Source: Salipaludibacillus sp. LMS25
GTDB taxonomy: Bacteria; Bacillota; Bacilli; Bacillales; Salisediminibacteriaceae
Assembly (NCBI RefSeq): GCF_024362805.1
Contig: NZ_CP093299.1
Location: forward strand, 3,938,001-4,002,000
Length of the DNA: 64,000 bases
Reading direction: 5' to 3'
The stretch's first letter is position 1. Each line of letters opens with the position of its first letter. The notes beneath the pieces are model-generated. The model saw only the letters and a program-made list of their open reading frames with translations. It made no database searches and had not been told where the DNA came from. This document shows, one piece after another, positions 53,539 through 63,363 of this stretch. Position numbers and translations under genes: made by a program.

Positions 53539-53973
53539 ATGAAAAAAGGCGAGATTGTATTTGAAACAGGAGAAAAAGTTGTCATTGAATTCTTTCCGGA
53601 TGAAGCACCGGGAACAGTGGCTAACTTCGAAAAATTAGCAAATGAAGGGTTTTACAATGGATTGAATTTCCATCGTGTTATTCCTGGCTTTGTAGCTCAA
53701 GGCGGTTGTCCTCATGGTACAGGCACAGGCGGACCGGGTTATGCGATAAAATGTGAAACAGAAGGTAATCCCCATAAACATGAAAAAGGAAGCTTATCAA
53801 TGGCCCATGCAGGTAAAGATACAGGGGGGAGCCAATTCTTTCTCGTATTTGATCCTCAGCCCCACCTGGATGGCGTGCATACAGTATTCGGTAAAGTTAT
53901 TGAGGGTATTGATGTTGTGGATCGTATTAAGCAAGGTGACGTCATGCAACAAGTCACTGTTTATGATGCCTAG
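53539..53973 (+). CDS. ppiB: Peptidyl-prolyl isomerase PpiB
   Basis: 144 residues, cyclophilin type. [21 protein letters not shown] is abbreviated here as [13 protein letters not shown] and the catalytic Arg is in that segment; [21 protein letters not shown] is typical. Cytoplasmic prolyl isomerase. AATGGGAGGTC precedes ATG 53539. The gene has its own terminator. Confidence 0.95.
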   Translation: MKKGEIVFETGEKVVIEFFPDEAPGTVANFEKLANEGFYNGLNFHRVIPGFVAQGGCPHGTGTGGPGYAIKCETEGNPHKHEKGSLSMAHAGKDTGGSQFFLVFDPQPHLDGVHTVFGKVIEGIDVVDRIKQGDVMQQVTVYDA

Positions 53974-53981
53974 ATAAGGAC

Positions 53982-54016
53982 AAGCAGTGAGAGTTTTACA
54001 CTTTCACTGCTTTTTT
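53982..54016 (+). terminator. Terminator of ppiB
   Basis: AAGCAGTGA/TCACTGC stem with TTTTTT, 9 bases after the ppiB stop. Confidence 0.9.
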
Positions 54017-54029
54017 GAGCAAAATGTTA

Positions 54030-54057
54030 GTGACACCAAAAAATCTTGTGATATAAT
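54030..54057 (+). promoter_or_regulatory. Promoter of the rib operon
   Basis: GTGACA (54030-54035), 16-base spacer, TATAAT (54052-54057) with an extended TG at -15. Starts about 15 bases before the FMN aptamer. Confidence 0.75.
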
Positions 54058-54078
54058 AAACAAAACACAATAATAACC

Positions 54079-54222
54079 ATTCCTTCGGGGCAGGGTGAAA
54101 TTCCCAACCGGCGGTGATGAGGTACGTACCTCTTAGTCCGTGACCCGTTATTTGCTCGTGCAATAACGGTGGATTTGGTGGAAATCCAAAGCCGACAGTA
54201 TAGTCTGGATGGGAGAAGGATA
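54079..54222 (+). ncRNA. FMN riboswitch (RFN element)
   Basis: Classical landmarks in order: ATTCCTTCGGGGCAGGGTGA, AACCGGCGGT, AGTCCGTGACCCG, GGATTTGGTG, CCAAAGCCGACAGTATAG, GGATGGGAGAAGGAT. FMN binding stops expression of ribD-E-BA-H-T. Confidence 0.97.
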
Positions 54223-54566
54223 TGATGGTTGAAAATATTAGGGATTAAATTAGATAGGCAGTGCATGTTATGGTGATTCATTAATTTAGCATAGCATTTT
54301 CTGCAAGTCTGTCTTTTATCACCCCCTTGTTTTTAAACGACTCATATTCTTGATTATTCGCTCTGGAAGGATCTTCTTTCAGAGTTTTTTCGACGTTAAA
54401 CCACTCTATTCAAGACGAGGGGAATGGTGTTTTCGTGATACTGTGTAAAAATGACATATATTATCAGTTTTGTCTCTTGAAAAATGAGGAAACAGGCACA
54501 TTTTAAAAATTTCACAGACGGCTTAACTAATTAATCACGTATTAACTGTCACAAAGGGAGCGTTTT
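54223..54566 (+). promoter_or_regulatory. rib leader with attenuator
   Basis: 340 bases without a gene. A terminator at 54361-54390 (CTCTGGAAGG/TTCTTTCAGAG, then TTTTTT) is the FMN-dependent stop. No other element is clear before ribD. Confidence 0.8.
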
Positions 54567-55652
54567 ATGGATACTGATTATATGGAATTAGCGATTCAAA
54601 TGGCTGCAAAAACTAAAGGACAAACAGTGCCAAATCCTGTCGTAGGATGTGTAATTGTTAAGGATTCAGAAATTGTAGGTTTAGGGGCGCATTTAAAAGC
54701 AGGGGATCCTCACGCTGAAAGGCATGCTTTAGCGATGGCTGGTGAGAAAGCAAAAGACGCTATTATGTATGTCACCTTAGAACCTTGTTCTCATTATGGG
54801 AAAACACCTCCTTGCGCGGATGCAATCATTAAAGCAGGTATCGCTAAAGTTTTTATCGCTTCTTTAGACCCCAACCCAAAAGTTAGTGGGAAAGGAATAA
54901 TTAAACTAAAACAAGCGGGTATTGACGTGGAAACGGGAACACATAAAGCGGAAGCTGACGCCTTAAATAAAGAATTTTTTCACTTTATTCGAACTTCCAA
55001 GCCATATGTGACCCTTAAAACGGCATCGAGTATTGATGGTAAGATCGCGACGAGTTCTGGTGAAAGTCAATGGATTACTGGCGAAGACGCAAGAAAAGAC
55101 AGCCACCGGTTACGTCACGAAAACGACGCCATTTTAGTTGGTGTCGAAACGATTATTCAAGATAATCCGATGTTAACAGCGAGGTTAAGTAAAGGCGGTC
55201 ATCATCCAATTCGCATCATACTTGACTCGACCTTGAGAATACCGCTTACGAGTCACGTTGTAACAAATCCACAAGCTGATACATGGATAATAACGACAGA
55301 TAGAGCAAATGAAGAGAGTAAGAAAGCGCTCGAACAAGCAGGTGTCACCATTTTCACTGTGATGGGTGAGACAATAGACATTCCTGAGTTACTTACGATC
55401 ATCGGTAAACAACAGGTTTCTTCCTTACTTGTGGAAGGGGGAGGCACTGTGAATGACAGCTTTTTACGGGCTGGAGAATTTCAATGTCTCATTAAATATA
55501 TGGCTCCTTTGGTCATCGGTGGGGAACGAGCAAGATCTTCTTTTTCTGGAAAAGGCTTTTCGAATTTAAGTGATGTTCCACGTTTAGAGCTAGTCAATAT
55601 GGAACTTATTGGGCAAGATGTTAAATTTGTGTTTCATAAAAGGGAGGAATAA
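54567..55652 (+). CDS. ribD: Bifunctional riboflavin deaminase-reductase RibD
   Basis: 361 residues. Cytidine-deaminase-like domain with HAERHA and PCSHYGKTPPCADA zinc ligands, then the reductase domain (KTASSIDGKIA; LLVEGGGTVN). Catalyses steps 2 and 3 of riboflavin synthesis. First gene of the operon. ATG 54567 follows AAAGGGAGC. Confidence 0.95.
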   Translation: MDTDYMELAIQMAAKTKGQTVPNPVVGCVIVKDSEIVGLGAHLKAGDPHAERHALAMAGEKAKDAIMYVTLEPCSHYGKTPPCADAIIKAGIAKVFIASLDPNPKVSGKGIIKLKQAGIDVETGTHKAEADALNKEFFHFIRTSKPYVTLKTASSIDGKIATSSGESQWITGEDARKDSHRLRHENDAILVGVETIIQDNPMLTARLSKGGHHPIRIILDSTLRIPLTSHVVTNPQADTWIITTDRANEESKKALEQAGVTIFTVMGETIDIPELLTIIGKQQVSSLLVEGGGTVNDSFLRAGEFQCLIKYMAPLVIGGERARSSFSGKGFSNLSDVPRLELVNMELIGQDVKFVFHKREE

Positions 55653-55654
55653 TT

Positions 55655-56314
55655 TTGTTTACGGGCATCGTTGAAGAGAAAGGTAAAATAAACCGTATTA
55701 AGCAAGCAGGTGATGCGATCGTGATGACGATTGAAGCTGCAAAAATTCTAACAGACGTGAAGGAGGGAGACAGCATCGCGGTTAACGGCGTTTGCTTAAC
55801 AGTGACACACTTTAATGACAAACTGTTCACTGTGGACCTCATGCCTGAAACTGTTAGAAGCACAAGCCTAAAAGATTTACAAGTGACGTCTTCCGTAAAC
55901 CTAGAGCGTGCAATGGCCGCTAACGGCCGCTTTGGTGGTCATTTTGTTAGTGGACATGTGGACGGGATGGGAACGATTATGTCTAAACGACCGGAACATA
56001 ATGCTGTTTATTATGAAATTAAAATATCACCAGAGTTACGAAAGTATATGATGATGAAAGGGAGCATATGTGTGGATGGCACTAGCTTAACAATATTTGG
56101 ATTATCTGATGATACTGTAACAGTGTCACTTATACCCCACACACTAGAGGAAACAGTGTTAGGTGAAAAAGGCCCTGGTGACAATGTGAACATCGAATGC
56201 GATATGCTTGCTAAGTACATTGAAGGTCTGTTAGCCAATCGTATTAAAACAATGGAATCTCCATCTAATAAGATAACAGCAGATTTTTTAAAAGAACATG
56301 GATTTAATTCTTAA
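55655..56314 (+). CDS. ribE: Riboflavin synthase alpha subunit
   Basis: 219 residues, two tandem lumazine-binding barrels ([10 protein letters not shown]...; [14 protein letters not shown] and the second [10 protein letters not shown]). Dismutates two lumazines to riboflavin. The start is TTG 55655, 8 bases after GGAGG. 2 bases after ribD. Confidence 0.94.
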   Translation: MFTGIVEEKGKINRIKQAGDAIVMTIEAAKILTDVKEGDSIAVNGVCLTVTHFNDKLFTVDLMPETVRSTSLKDLQVTSSVNLERAMAANGRFGGHFVSGHVDGMGTIMSKRPEHNAVYYEIKISPELRKYMMMKGSICVDGTSLTIFGLSDDTVTVSLIPHTLEETVLGEKGPGDNVNIECDMLAKYIEGLLANRIKTMESPSNKITADFLKEHGFNS

Positions 56315-56328
56315 GGAGGCACGGTGCC

Positions 56329-57528
56329 ATGAAATTATTTGATCCCGTAGAAGAAGCAATATATGCTCTTGCTCAAGGTGAAGTTATCATTGTATGTGAT
56401 GATGAGGATAGAGAGAATGAAGGAGATTTTGTCGCTCTTGCTGAAAAAACAACGCCAGAAGTGATTAATTTTATGATTACGTATGGAAGGGGGCTAGTAT
56501 GCGCTCCTATAACAGAAGAACGGGCAAAAAAACTTGATTTAATCCCAATGGTTGACCGTAATTCTGATCCTCATGGGACAGCATTTACTGTCAGTGTTGA
56601 TCATAAGCATACAACAACAGGAATCTCTGCACCAGAAAGATCGCTTACTGTTAAAGCGCTTATTGATGAAAATGGAAAACCAGCGGACTTCCAACGACCT
56701 GGCCATATATTCCCGTTGATTGCAAAGGATGGTGGTGTTTTACGACGCGCAGGCCATACTGAGGCTGCTGTCGATTTGGCTAAAATGTGTGGTGCAGCTC
56801 CAGCAGGTGTCATCTGTGAAATCATAAAAGAAGATGGTACAATGGCAAGAGTGCCAGAATTGCGTCAATTAGCCGATGAGCATCAACTAAAAATGATCAC
56901 AATTAAAGATATGATTCAGTATCGGAATCGAAAAGATAAATTAGTGCAAAAAGAAGTGGAGATTAAATTACCGACAGACTTTGGAGAGTTTAAAGCAATT
57001 GGCTATTCAAATATCGTTGATGGCAAAGAACACGTAGCTATCGTGAAAGGTGACATCGGGGGAGAAAAACCGACACTAGTGCGCGTACACTCGGAATGTT
57101 TAACTGGAGATGTTTTTGGATCCCATCGCTGTGATTGCGGCCCCCAATTACATGCGGCATTAAGTCAAATCGAAGAAGCAGGTTCAGGTGTGCTGCTTTA
57201 TATGCGCCAAGAGGGGCGTGGAATAGGGTTATTAAACAAGATGAAAGCTTATAAGCTTCAAGAGGAAGGCTATGATACGGTTGAAGCCAATGAGAAACTG
57301 GGCTTCGCACCGGATTTAAGAGACTATGGGATCGGCGCTCAAATTTTAAGGGATTTAGGCATTCGTAAAATGAAGTTATTAACGAACAACCCTCGTAAAA
57401 TTACGGGATTGAAGGGGTATGACTTAGAGGTAGTGGACAGAGTGCCATTACAATTACCACATAGCGCTTCTAATGAAAAATATTTAAGAGTAAAAAAAGA
57501 TAAATTAGGTCACTTATTACATTTTTAA
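56329..57528 (+). CDS. ribBA: Bifunctional RibBA (DHBP synthase/GTP cyclohydrolase II)
   Basis: 399 residues. N-terminal DHBP synthase with [12 protein letters not shown] and [11 protein letters not shown]-terminal GTP cyclohydrolase II with the zinc motif [18 protein letters not shown] and [10 protein letters not shown]. Both entry reactions to riboflavin. RBS AAGGAGG at 14 bases from ribE. Confidence 0.95.
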   Translation: MKLFDPVEEAIYALAQGEVIIVCDDEDRENEGDFVALAEKTTPEVINFMITYGRGLVCAPITEERAKKLDLIPMVDRNSDPHGTAFTVSVDHKHTTTGISAPERSLTVKALIDENGKPADFQRPGHIFPLIAKDGGVLRRAGHTEAAVDLAKMCGAAPAGVICEIIKEDGTMARVPELRQLADEHQLKMITIKDMIQYRNRKDKLVQKEVEIKLPTDFGEFKAIGYSNIVDGKEHVAIVKGDIGGEKPTLVRVHSECLTGDVFGSHRCDCGPQLHAALSQIEEAGSGVLLYMRQEGRGIGLLNKMKAYKLQEEGYDTVEANEKLGFAPDLRDYGIGAQILRDLGIRKMKLLTNNPRKITGLKGYDLEVVDRVPLQLPHSASNEKYLRVKKDKLGHLLHF

Positions 57529-57544
57529 AACAGGAGGAATTATA

Positions 57545-58015
57545 ATGGGACATACGTATGAAGGACATTTAGTTGGGACAGGATTAAAAATAGGGATTGT
57601 TGTAGGAAGGTTTAATGAATTTATTACGAGCAAATTGTTAGGCGGAGCGGAAGATGCTTTAAAACGACATGGCGTAGCGAGTGATGATGTGGATGTAGCG
57701 TGGGTACCTGGCGCGTTTGAAATTCCGTTAATCGCGAAAAGAATGGCAGACTCAGGAAAATACGATGCTGTGATTACACTTGGTACCGTCATTCGAGGTT
57801 CGACACCTCATTTTGATTATGTATGTGGAGAAGTATCGAAAGGGGTAGCTTCTATCTCCTTATCATCAGGTATCCCGGTGATTTTTGGTGTGCTTACTAC
57901 AGATACGATAGAACAAGCAATTGAAAGGGCGGGAACAAAAGCAGGAAATAAAGGATGGGAAGCTGCTACTGGAGCTATAGAAATGGCTAATTTAACTAAG
58001 AATTTTAATGAGTAG
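57545..58015 (+). CDS. ribH: Lumazine synthase RibH
   Basis: 156 residues. [42 protein letters not shown] and [19 protein letters not shown] are the 6,7-dimethyl-8-ribityllumazine synthase signature. Forms the icosahedral capsid around RibE in Bacillus. Confidence 0.96.
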   Translation: MGHTYEGHLVGTGLKIGIVVGRFNEFITSKLLGGAEDALKRHGVASDDVDVAWVPGAFEIPLIAKRMADSGKYDAVITLGTVIRGSTPHFDYVCGEVSKGVASISLSSGIPVIFGVLTTDTIEQAIERAGTKAGNKGWEAATGAIEMANLTKNFNE

Positions 58016-58025
58016 AAGGTGACAT

Positions 58026-58379
58026 ATGCTCATACCTTATAAAAAGGAATATGAAAAAATTGCTATGGGGCTACTCTCATTTATGCCAGGTGAAAAACGG
58101 GTGCGGAATATTCAGAAAACGTTAGATACGTACCGAACTTCTGCGGAGTGGAAACTCTACTTATGGAAACATAAAGATGGCAGTATTATTGGTGTCGCTG
58201 GAGTAGAAGAAACAAAAGAAGGTATCTATTTGCATGATATAACGTTAAACCCTTCTTATCGTAATGAAGGGGTGGCAAAACAAATGGTAGATGAATTAGA
58301 GCATTTATATAAAATCCCTTTAAAAGGAACGACGGTGACACAACATTTTTTAGAGCATTGTCGAAAGAATGGGTGTTAA
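58026..58379 (+). CDS. ribT: GNAT family protein RibT
   Basis: 117 residues, GCN5-type acetyltransferase fold (LHDITLNPSYRNEGVAKQMVDEL, the acetyl-CoA loop). Last gene of the rib operon as in B. subtilis. No substrate is known. Terminated by a hairpin that overlaps the end of ypuF. Confidence 0.9.
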   Translation: MLIPYKKEYEKIAMGLLSFMPGEKRVRNIQKTLDTYRTSAEWKLYLWKHKDGSIIGVAGVEETKEGIYLHDITLNPSYRNEGVAKQMVDELEHLYKIPLKGTTVTQHFLEHCRKNGC

Positions 58380-58425
58380 GAAAGAAGGGAGGAGCTTATA
58401 TTAGAGCTCTTCCCTTTCTTGCTTC
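58378..58425. terminator. Shared hairpin between ribT and ypuF
   Basis: A long imperfect stem (AAGAAAGAAGGGAGGAGCT / AGCTCTTCCCTTTCTT) with T-rich flanks, overlapping the last codons of ypuF. Probably terminates the rib operon. Confidence 0.7.
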
Positions 58426-58928
58426 TTTTTTAATAAAGAGTGCTGCCTAGCTTGAATCACATCTGAGCGATCTCTCAATTTATGTTTATAAACGAGGTCT
58501 TCCGCTCGCACGCTATCATGTGATAACCATTCCCATCCGTATGTGCGACATATTTCTTTGCACTGGGCTTCGAGACGACTATTGGACAAGGGGAGGTTAA
58601 ACGGTTCGTAAGTTCCATCATGTAAGATCGTCTTAATGCGTGATTTAATTAACTCTTCTGTATCGCTATGTTGAATATGGAGACCGTGGAAAAGATCTTT
58701 ATTTGCTCGCATATGTGCAAGTACTTTCCGATATAATCGAAGGCTCCCTGAAAAATTTTTTTGCCTTTCATGATACACCGCCACAGCAAGCTGAATTAAC
58801 GCTAACCATGTGACGTGACGGTCATTCTTTAACCAATGTTCTTCCATTATCTCATGACATTCGAAATAATCACGTGAGCCATGGAAGTGAACCAGATACT
58901 CAATATATTCTTTCGGGTATAAAGTCAT
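58401..58928 (-). CDS. ypuF: DUF309 protein YpuF
   Basis: About 175 residues. The DUF309 core is FHGSRDYFECHEIMEEHWL and LIQLAVAVYHERQKNFSGSLRLY-type helices. Position between ribT and scpA is as in B. subtilis. Function unknown. ATG 58928 directly follows GGAGGAGACT; the upstream extension has no site. Confidence 0.9.
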   Translation of the reverse strand: MTLYPKEYIEYLVHFHGSRDYFECHEIMEEHWLKNDRHVTWLALIQLAVAVYHERQKNFSGSLRLYRKVLAHMRANKDLFHGLHIQHSDTEELIKSRIKTILHDGTYEPFNLPLSNSRLEAQCKEICRTYGWEWLSHDSVRAEDLVYKHKLRDRSDVIQARQHSLLKKKQEREEL

Positions 58929-59064
58929 AGTCTCCTCCAAACAGTCATGATTCATGCTTACAGTAATCATAAACGATATTTTTATGAATGTGAAGAAACG
59001 TCCCTCTATAACTGAGACAGATTGTGGTATAATGCTTTCATGTAAGAAAGGGTTTGATGAATTT

Positions 59065-59814
59065 ATGCAATATAGTGTTAAACTACACTCATTTGAAGGA
59101 CCGCTCGACTTGTTGCTTCATCTCATTCAAAAAAATGATCTTGATTTATATGATATTCCAGTTAAGGAAATTACTGAACAATATATGATATATATTCACG
59201 CCATGCAAGTATTGCATCTTGATATTGCCAGCGAATATTTAGTAATGGCATCCACCCTTTTACATATGAAGAGTCAACTCCTTCTTCCAGTAGAAGAAAC
59301 TATTGAAGATGAAGAATTTGCAGAGTATGAAGAAGACACAAGAGAAGACTTGATGCTGCGTTTAATAGAATACAAAAAATACAAAGAAGCGGCAGGAGAG
59401 CTTAAAGGTCGTGAACTTGCCCGCAGTGACCTTTTCACAAAACCTATGACAGATTTAACCCCCTTGTTAGATGATAATGAGGGAGCAGAGCAAGTGAATA
59501 TAAACGTTTCTATTTATGATATGTTGCAAGCTTTTCAAAAAATGACAAAGCGTAAAAAGAAAAAAGAACCCGTCTATTCTAAAATTCATCGAGAGGAAAT
59601 TCCGATTGAACACATGATGTCACGGGTGCTTAGTAAAATCCACAGGTTAGGTGGAAAAAGCCGATTCTCTGAACTTTTTAGTGATGATGAGGGACAAGGC
59701 CATTTAGTGGTAACCTTTTTAGCACTATTGGAATTAATGAAGTCCAATGCTATCAGGTGTGAACAAGCGAATAATTTTGATGATATTTTAATTTATAAAA
59801 GGGAGGTTCACTAG
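59065..59814 (+). CDS. scpA: Segregation and condensation protein ScpA
   Basis: 249 residues. Kleisin: N-terminal FEGPLDLLLHLIQKNDLDLYDI and the C-terminal winged helix (SRFSELFSDDEGQGHLVVTFLALLELMKSN region). Bridges Smc heads with ScpB for chromosome segregation. ATG 59065 matches the family start (MQYSVKLHSFEGPLDLLL). Confidence 0.95.
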   Translation: MQYSVKLHSFEGPLDLLLHLIQKNDLDLYDIPVKEITEQYMIYIHAMQVLHLDIASEYLVMASTLLHMKSQLLLPVEETIEDEEFAEYEEDTREDLMLRLIEYKKYKEAAGELKGRELARSDLFTKPMTDLTPLLDDNEGAEQVNINVSIYDMLQAFQKMTKRKKKKEPVYSKIHREEIPIEHMMSRVLSKIHRLGGKSRFSELFSDDEGQGHLVVTFLALLELMKSNAIRCEQANNFDDILIYKREVH

Positions 59815-60450
59815 TTGAAAAGCGATGAAATAAAAGCAGTTATAGAAGGACTTTTGTTTGTGTCCGGAGAAGAAGGTATCGATGAAAAACAACTAATGGA
59901 TGTCTTACAAATAGATCGGAAATCACTTAAATTTTATTTAGCAGAAATGAAAGACATGTACGAGTCAGCACATCGAGGCATTCAGCTTGTGGAAGTGGCT
60001 GGTGGCTATCAATTAACAACGAAGCAAGATCATGCCCCGTTTTTTAAGCGACTAGTCCAATCACCGTCTTCAGCAACGCTATCTCAGGCAGCTCTGGAGT
60101 CTCTTGCCATTATTGCTTATAAACAGCCGATTTCCCGTGTTGAAATTGAGGACATTCGGGGGGTTAAGTCTGAACGTCCAATTCGTACGTTAAACGGAAA
60201 AGGAATCATTAAAGAAATCGGCAGAGCAGAAGGGCCTGGTAGAGCAATTTTGTACGGAACGTCCAAGTTGTTCCTTGAACAATTTGGCCTGCGTTCTTTA
60301 GACGAACTACCACCATTACCGGATCATGTGTCTGAAGAAGATGTAGAGGAAGAAGTGGATTTGTTTTTCACTAAGTTCCAAGAGCAATTTTCGGCTGATG
60401 CACAGCTAGTGTTAAATGAAGAAGGAGAGATTACTGACGATGGGGAATGA
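59815..60450 (+). CDS. scpB: Segregation and condensation protein ScpB
   Basis: 211 residues, two winged helices (ALESLAIIAYKQPISRVEIE; LNGKGIIKEIGRAEGPGRAILYGTS region). Partner of ScpA in the SMC complex. Start TTG 59815 follows AAGGGAGG. No gap after scpA. Confidence 0.95.
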   Translation: MKSDEIKAVIEGLLFVSGEEGIDEKQLMDVLQIDRKSLKFYLAEMKDMYESAHRGIQLVEVAGGYQLTTKQDHAPFFKRLVQSPSSATLSQAALESLAIIAYKQPISRVEIEDIRGVKSERPIRTLNGKGIIKEIGRAEGPGRAILYGTSKLFLEQFGLRSLDELPPLPDHVSEEDVEEEVDLFFTKFQEQFSADAQLVLNEEGEITDDGE

Positions 60451-60937
60451 CTTAGTAAAGCAACAACTAGAATTAACTACCACGAACATTGGGGAAGCAT
60501 CTAAAAAATTAAGGGAATATTTAAATGAAGCAACTCTCTCAAAATTAATGGAGGACGAAAAGGCCACCTCTAAAGAAGATTTTCAATTGATTTTAGATCA
60601 ATTTAGGCGGTTACTCGTATTTTTTGATGAAGGTTTAAAAACGGGAAATGTCTTACTTCGCAGTGAAAACTTCAGGAAAGGTGCCGCTGAGAAAACACTG
60701 TATTGGATTTTTCATCAATGTGTTGAGGAATTTTTTCAACCGCATTATGATATATGGTATGAAGATAGTCGGGCAGCTTATACAGGTAGAAACGCTATCC
60801 GTTTCCGTACTGATGTTCCACAAGAAATAAAGGATCTAACTCGCGAAATTGAAGGTCCGTTACAAGAAGTTCGTGAAGAATTGGAGTACTATGAAACGGA
60901 TTATAGAACGAAAATAAGGCAGAGAGAGGGAAAATAA
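60440..60937 (+). CDS. ypuI: YpuI family protein (DUF3907)
   Basis: 165 residues, helical, with LIFFDEGLKTGN-like and EKTLYWIFHQCVEEFFQPH blocks of the DUF3907 family. Overlaps scpB by 11 bases as in Bacillus. Function unknown. ATG 60440 follows GAAGGAGAG. Confidence 0.85.
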   Translation: MGNDLVKQQLELTTTNIGEASKKLREYLNEATLSKLMEDEKATSKEDFQLILDQFRRLLVFFDEGLKTGNVLLRSENFRKGAAEKTLYWIFHQCVEEFFQPHYDIWYEDSRAAYTGRNAIRFRTDVPQEIKDLTREIEGPLQEVREELEYYETDYRTKIRQREGK

Positions 60938-60953
60938 CCCCTCTTCGTATTTT

Positions 60954-60990
60954 AAACCTGATCTCTTTTTCTAGGAGATCAGGTTTAATT
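60954..60990 (+). terminator. Terminator of the scpA-scpB-ypuI operon
   Basis: 12-bp stem AAACCTGATCTC/GAGATCAGGTTT followed by AATT. The end of the DUF421 gene lies at its foot, so it is probably bidirectional. Confidence 0.85.
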
Positions 60991-61695
60991 GAGTGTGATA
61001 GTTTTTATAAAAGGAGCACGATTTAATTGTAAATAGAGTGGCTTTCCTTCATCCCATTCAGCGACTAACACATGTGTGACATCAATCCCCCCTTTGGTTA
61101 ACTTATTAGAGAGTTCATCGATCGTCATTCCTGCTTGACTAACATTATCCACTATCCATTCGCCGTCACTAATGAGTGTCATGGGGAGCGTAACACGCGT
61201 AGGTGATAGTGATAAGTCTTCTCTCGTAGTGGCTTGTTGAAGGCTTTTCTTTAACACATTGACCGTCCCATTCGCTTCAAGAATAGCATAAGCTACATCG
61301 TTAAATGTGAAAATATCTTTATTGCGCAACAAATTTTGTAATTGATGGAGGTCAAGGTTATTCTTTTTCAATTCTTCTCGGTCTATCATTCCGTTTCGAA
61401 TAATAATAGCCGGTTTTCCTTCCAACAAACTTCTTGATCGCTTCCATTTTTGTGTCACTTTCTCCACGAGCGTAATTAAAAGCCCCCACAACATAACCGC
61501 ATATAACACATAGTTAATACCAATTTGTTTATCGTAGATAGCGTTTCCTACGAGTTCACCTAAAATCAATGCAGAGATAAAATCGAACGGTGTTAATTGT
61601 GTTATTTGCGTTTTTCCTAACACTTTCGTTAATAAAAGTAATGCAATAAAGCCGACTAACAGCTCGATGGTTAACGAATAAAAGTTTGTATTCAA
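60985..61695 (-). CDS. DUF421 family membrane protein
   Basis: 236 residues. Three N-terminal membrane helices (LLVGFIALLLLTKVLGKTQ; PFDFISALILGELVGNAI), then two cytoplasmic YetF-like domains (KPAIIIRNGMIDREEL; DVAYAILEANGTVNVL). DUF421 proteins often lie with spoVA-like genes in bacilli. The start is TTG 61695. Convergent with ypuI. Confidence 0.87.
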   Translation of the reverse strand: MNTNFYSLTIELLVGFIALLLLTKVLGKTQITQLTPFDFISALILGELVGNAIYDKQIGINYVLYAVMLWGLLITLVEKVTQKWKRSRSLLEGKPAIIIRNGMIDREELKKNNLDLHQLQNLLRNKDIFTFNDVAYAILEANGTVNVLKKSLQQATTREDLSLSPTRVTLPMTLISDGEWIVDNVSQAGMTIDELSNKLTKGGIDVTHVLVAEWDEGKPLYLQLNRAPFIKTITLN

Positions 61696-61751
61696 TTAAG
61701 ATACCTACCTTTTTTACGAGATAAGTATAGAATGAGCCAGTAGTGTAAAAA

Positions 61752-62267
61752 TTATGAGCGTCTAAATAGTTGGCTAAGCAAGATGTCCATGTCATGACAA
61801 AGTTCATGAGAACGCTGAATAACTCGACCTGCTTCACTGTCCTTATTGTCAGGTGTACCTGGAAAAACCGTTTTAATACTCCCATTTTTTGTGTACCAAA
61901 AACGGTTTAAATAGCTATTAAAAATCTCCATAAACGTCTTGACAGTGTTAAATTCCTCTTTAGAATAAATATTTTTGAGTGTTTCCTCAGGGATAATTGT
62001 GCCTTTTGGAGCGAGCTCCATTTCTTTTTTATGTATCCCTTCAGTTTGTTTTTGGACGGCATTTCGTATTCTAAGTAGCTGAAGTTCTACAGTTCGCCTC
62101 ATTTCATCTTCGTAGTCGACTGGTCTATCTAGAGGTTTAGAAATATTTTTTTCTGTCACCTCGTTTTCAGAATGGATGATTTTACCTCTTTGTAAAAGAA
62201 GGTAAACACTGTATAGCTGGGTTAAAAAAATGAGGAGTAGTGAACTACTGATGATCCATAACCACAT
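61752..62267 (-). CDS. Unknown single-pass membrane protein
   Basis: About 171 residues with one N-terminal membrane helix (MWLWIISSSLLLIFLTQLYSV, shortened here) and a long charged extracytoplasmic or cytoplasmic helix region. I do not recognise the family. It is 56 bases upstream of the DUF421 gene on the same strand, so they may form one unit. ATG 62267 is 8 bases after AGGAGAG. Confidence 0.6.
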   Translation of the reverse strand: MWLWIISSSLLLIFLTQLYSVYLLLQRGKIIHSENEVTEKNISKPLDRPVDYEDEMRRTVELQLLRIRNAVQKQTEGIHKKEMELAPKGTIIPEETLKNIYSKEEFNTVKTFMEIFNSYLNRFWYTKNGSIKTVFPGTPDNKDSEAGRVIQRSHELCHDMDILLSQLFRRS

Positions 62268-62447
62268 CTGCTTTTCTCTCCTATTCGTCAAAATGATTAA
62301 GCCCTATTATCTCATATTAACGACAGAGAGAGATAGTGTTTAACCGAACCTTTAAAATACTTATGAAGTAAATGCCCTTTTTTTCCAACATAAAACAGCT
62401 ATGAAAAACGATACTAACAGTATGAATTAAGAAAGGGTGCAGAATGC

Positions 62448-62873
62448 ATGAAAAAAATCCTGATAATTCTGTTGGTAGTGTCTATTTCTACAGCTTGTCA
62501 AACAGCAGAAGAAGGCTCTGTTGAAAAAAATGCGATGACTAACGAAACTGTCTCCCAGGATTTAGCTGAAAAAGCTGAAGAAACAGTTGAAGTGTTGCAG
62601 CGTGTGGAGCAGGCTGAAGCTGTGTCTTTTAATGAGGACGTATATGTGTATTTAAATGTCACAGGTTTTGACCGTTTTTTCTTAAAAGATATTCGTAGTC
62701 AGGCTGAAAAGAAGCTAAAAACATCTCTACCTGAAGGAAAAGTCCACGTTTCTACAGATAAAAAAATAGAAATGGAAATTAAAGAATTAAAACAGAAGCT
62801 GGGTGCTCAACAAATGACGAAAAAAAACGTTGAAAAGGATACGAAAAAAATTAAGAAGGACATGGAAGGATAG
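62448..62873 (+). CDS. YhcN/YlaJ family sporulation lipoprotein
   Basis: 141 residues. Lipobox ISTACQ after a short signal peptide; then the YhcN/YlaJ core (YVYLNVTGFDRFFLKDI; SLPEGKVHVSTDKKIEMEI region) and a Lys-rich tail. A lipoprotein of the spore inner membrane by family. AAGAAAGGGTG precedes ATG 62448. A CAACATA/GATACTA pair at 62386-62416 could be a sigma-G promoter. It leads into spoVAC, 13 bases away. Confidence 0.82.
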   Translation: MKKILIILLVVSISTACQTAEEGSVEKNAMTNETVSQDLAEKAEETVEVLQRVEQAEAVSFNEDVYVYLNVTGFDRFFLKDIRSQAEKKLKTSLPEGKVHVSTDKKIEMEIKELKQKLGAQQMTKKNVEKDTKKIKKDMEG

Positions 62874-62886
62874 GTGTTAAGTCAGC

Positions 62887-63351
62887 ATGAGTAAAAAATC
62901 AAATCTAACACCGGCACAGCAAGCTTACCAAAAAATTGCTGATAAACATGAAACTAAACGACCGGTTGGGAAAAACTGTTTAAAAGCATTTATTATCGGT
63001 GGGCTTGTTTGCACGTTTGGACAGCTTATTCAGAACGGGTATATTTATTATTTTGACTTTACAGAAAAAACAGCTGGGGATCCAACTGTCGCTTCACTTG
63101 TGTTGATCGCCAGTCTACTTACAGGGCTTGGTGTTTATGACAGGTTTGGACACTTTGCAGGTGCAGGCTCAGCTGTCCCTGTCACGGGATTTGCAAATGC
63201 CATGGCCTCGGCCGCTATTGAGCATCGAACAGAAGGTTATGTTCTTGGAGTCGGATCCAATATGTTTAAACTAGCTGGTTCTGTCATCGTTTTTGGGGTG
63301 GTTTCAGCTTTTGTGATTGTACTTATTAAAATGATATTTTTTCAACTTTAA
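62887..63351 (+). CDS. spoVAC: Stage V sporulation protein AC
   Basis: 154 residues with about four membrane helices. Family segments GKNCLKAFIIGGLVC, GVYDRFGHFAGAGSAVPVTGF and GSNMFKLAGSVIVFG are present. SpoVAC is the mechanosensitive channel-like part of the dipicolinate channel of the spore inner membrane. 12 bases before spoVAD. Confidence 0.95.
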   Translation: MSKKSNLTPAQQAYQKIADKHETKRPVGKNCLKAFIIGGLVCTFGQLIQNGYIYYFDFTEKTAGDPTVASLVLIASLLTGLGVYDRFGHFAGAGSAVPVTGFANAMASAAIEHRTEGYVLGVGSNMFKLAGSVIVFGVVSAFVIVLIKMIFFQL

Positions 63352-63363
63352 GGAGGTGGCCTC

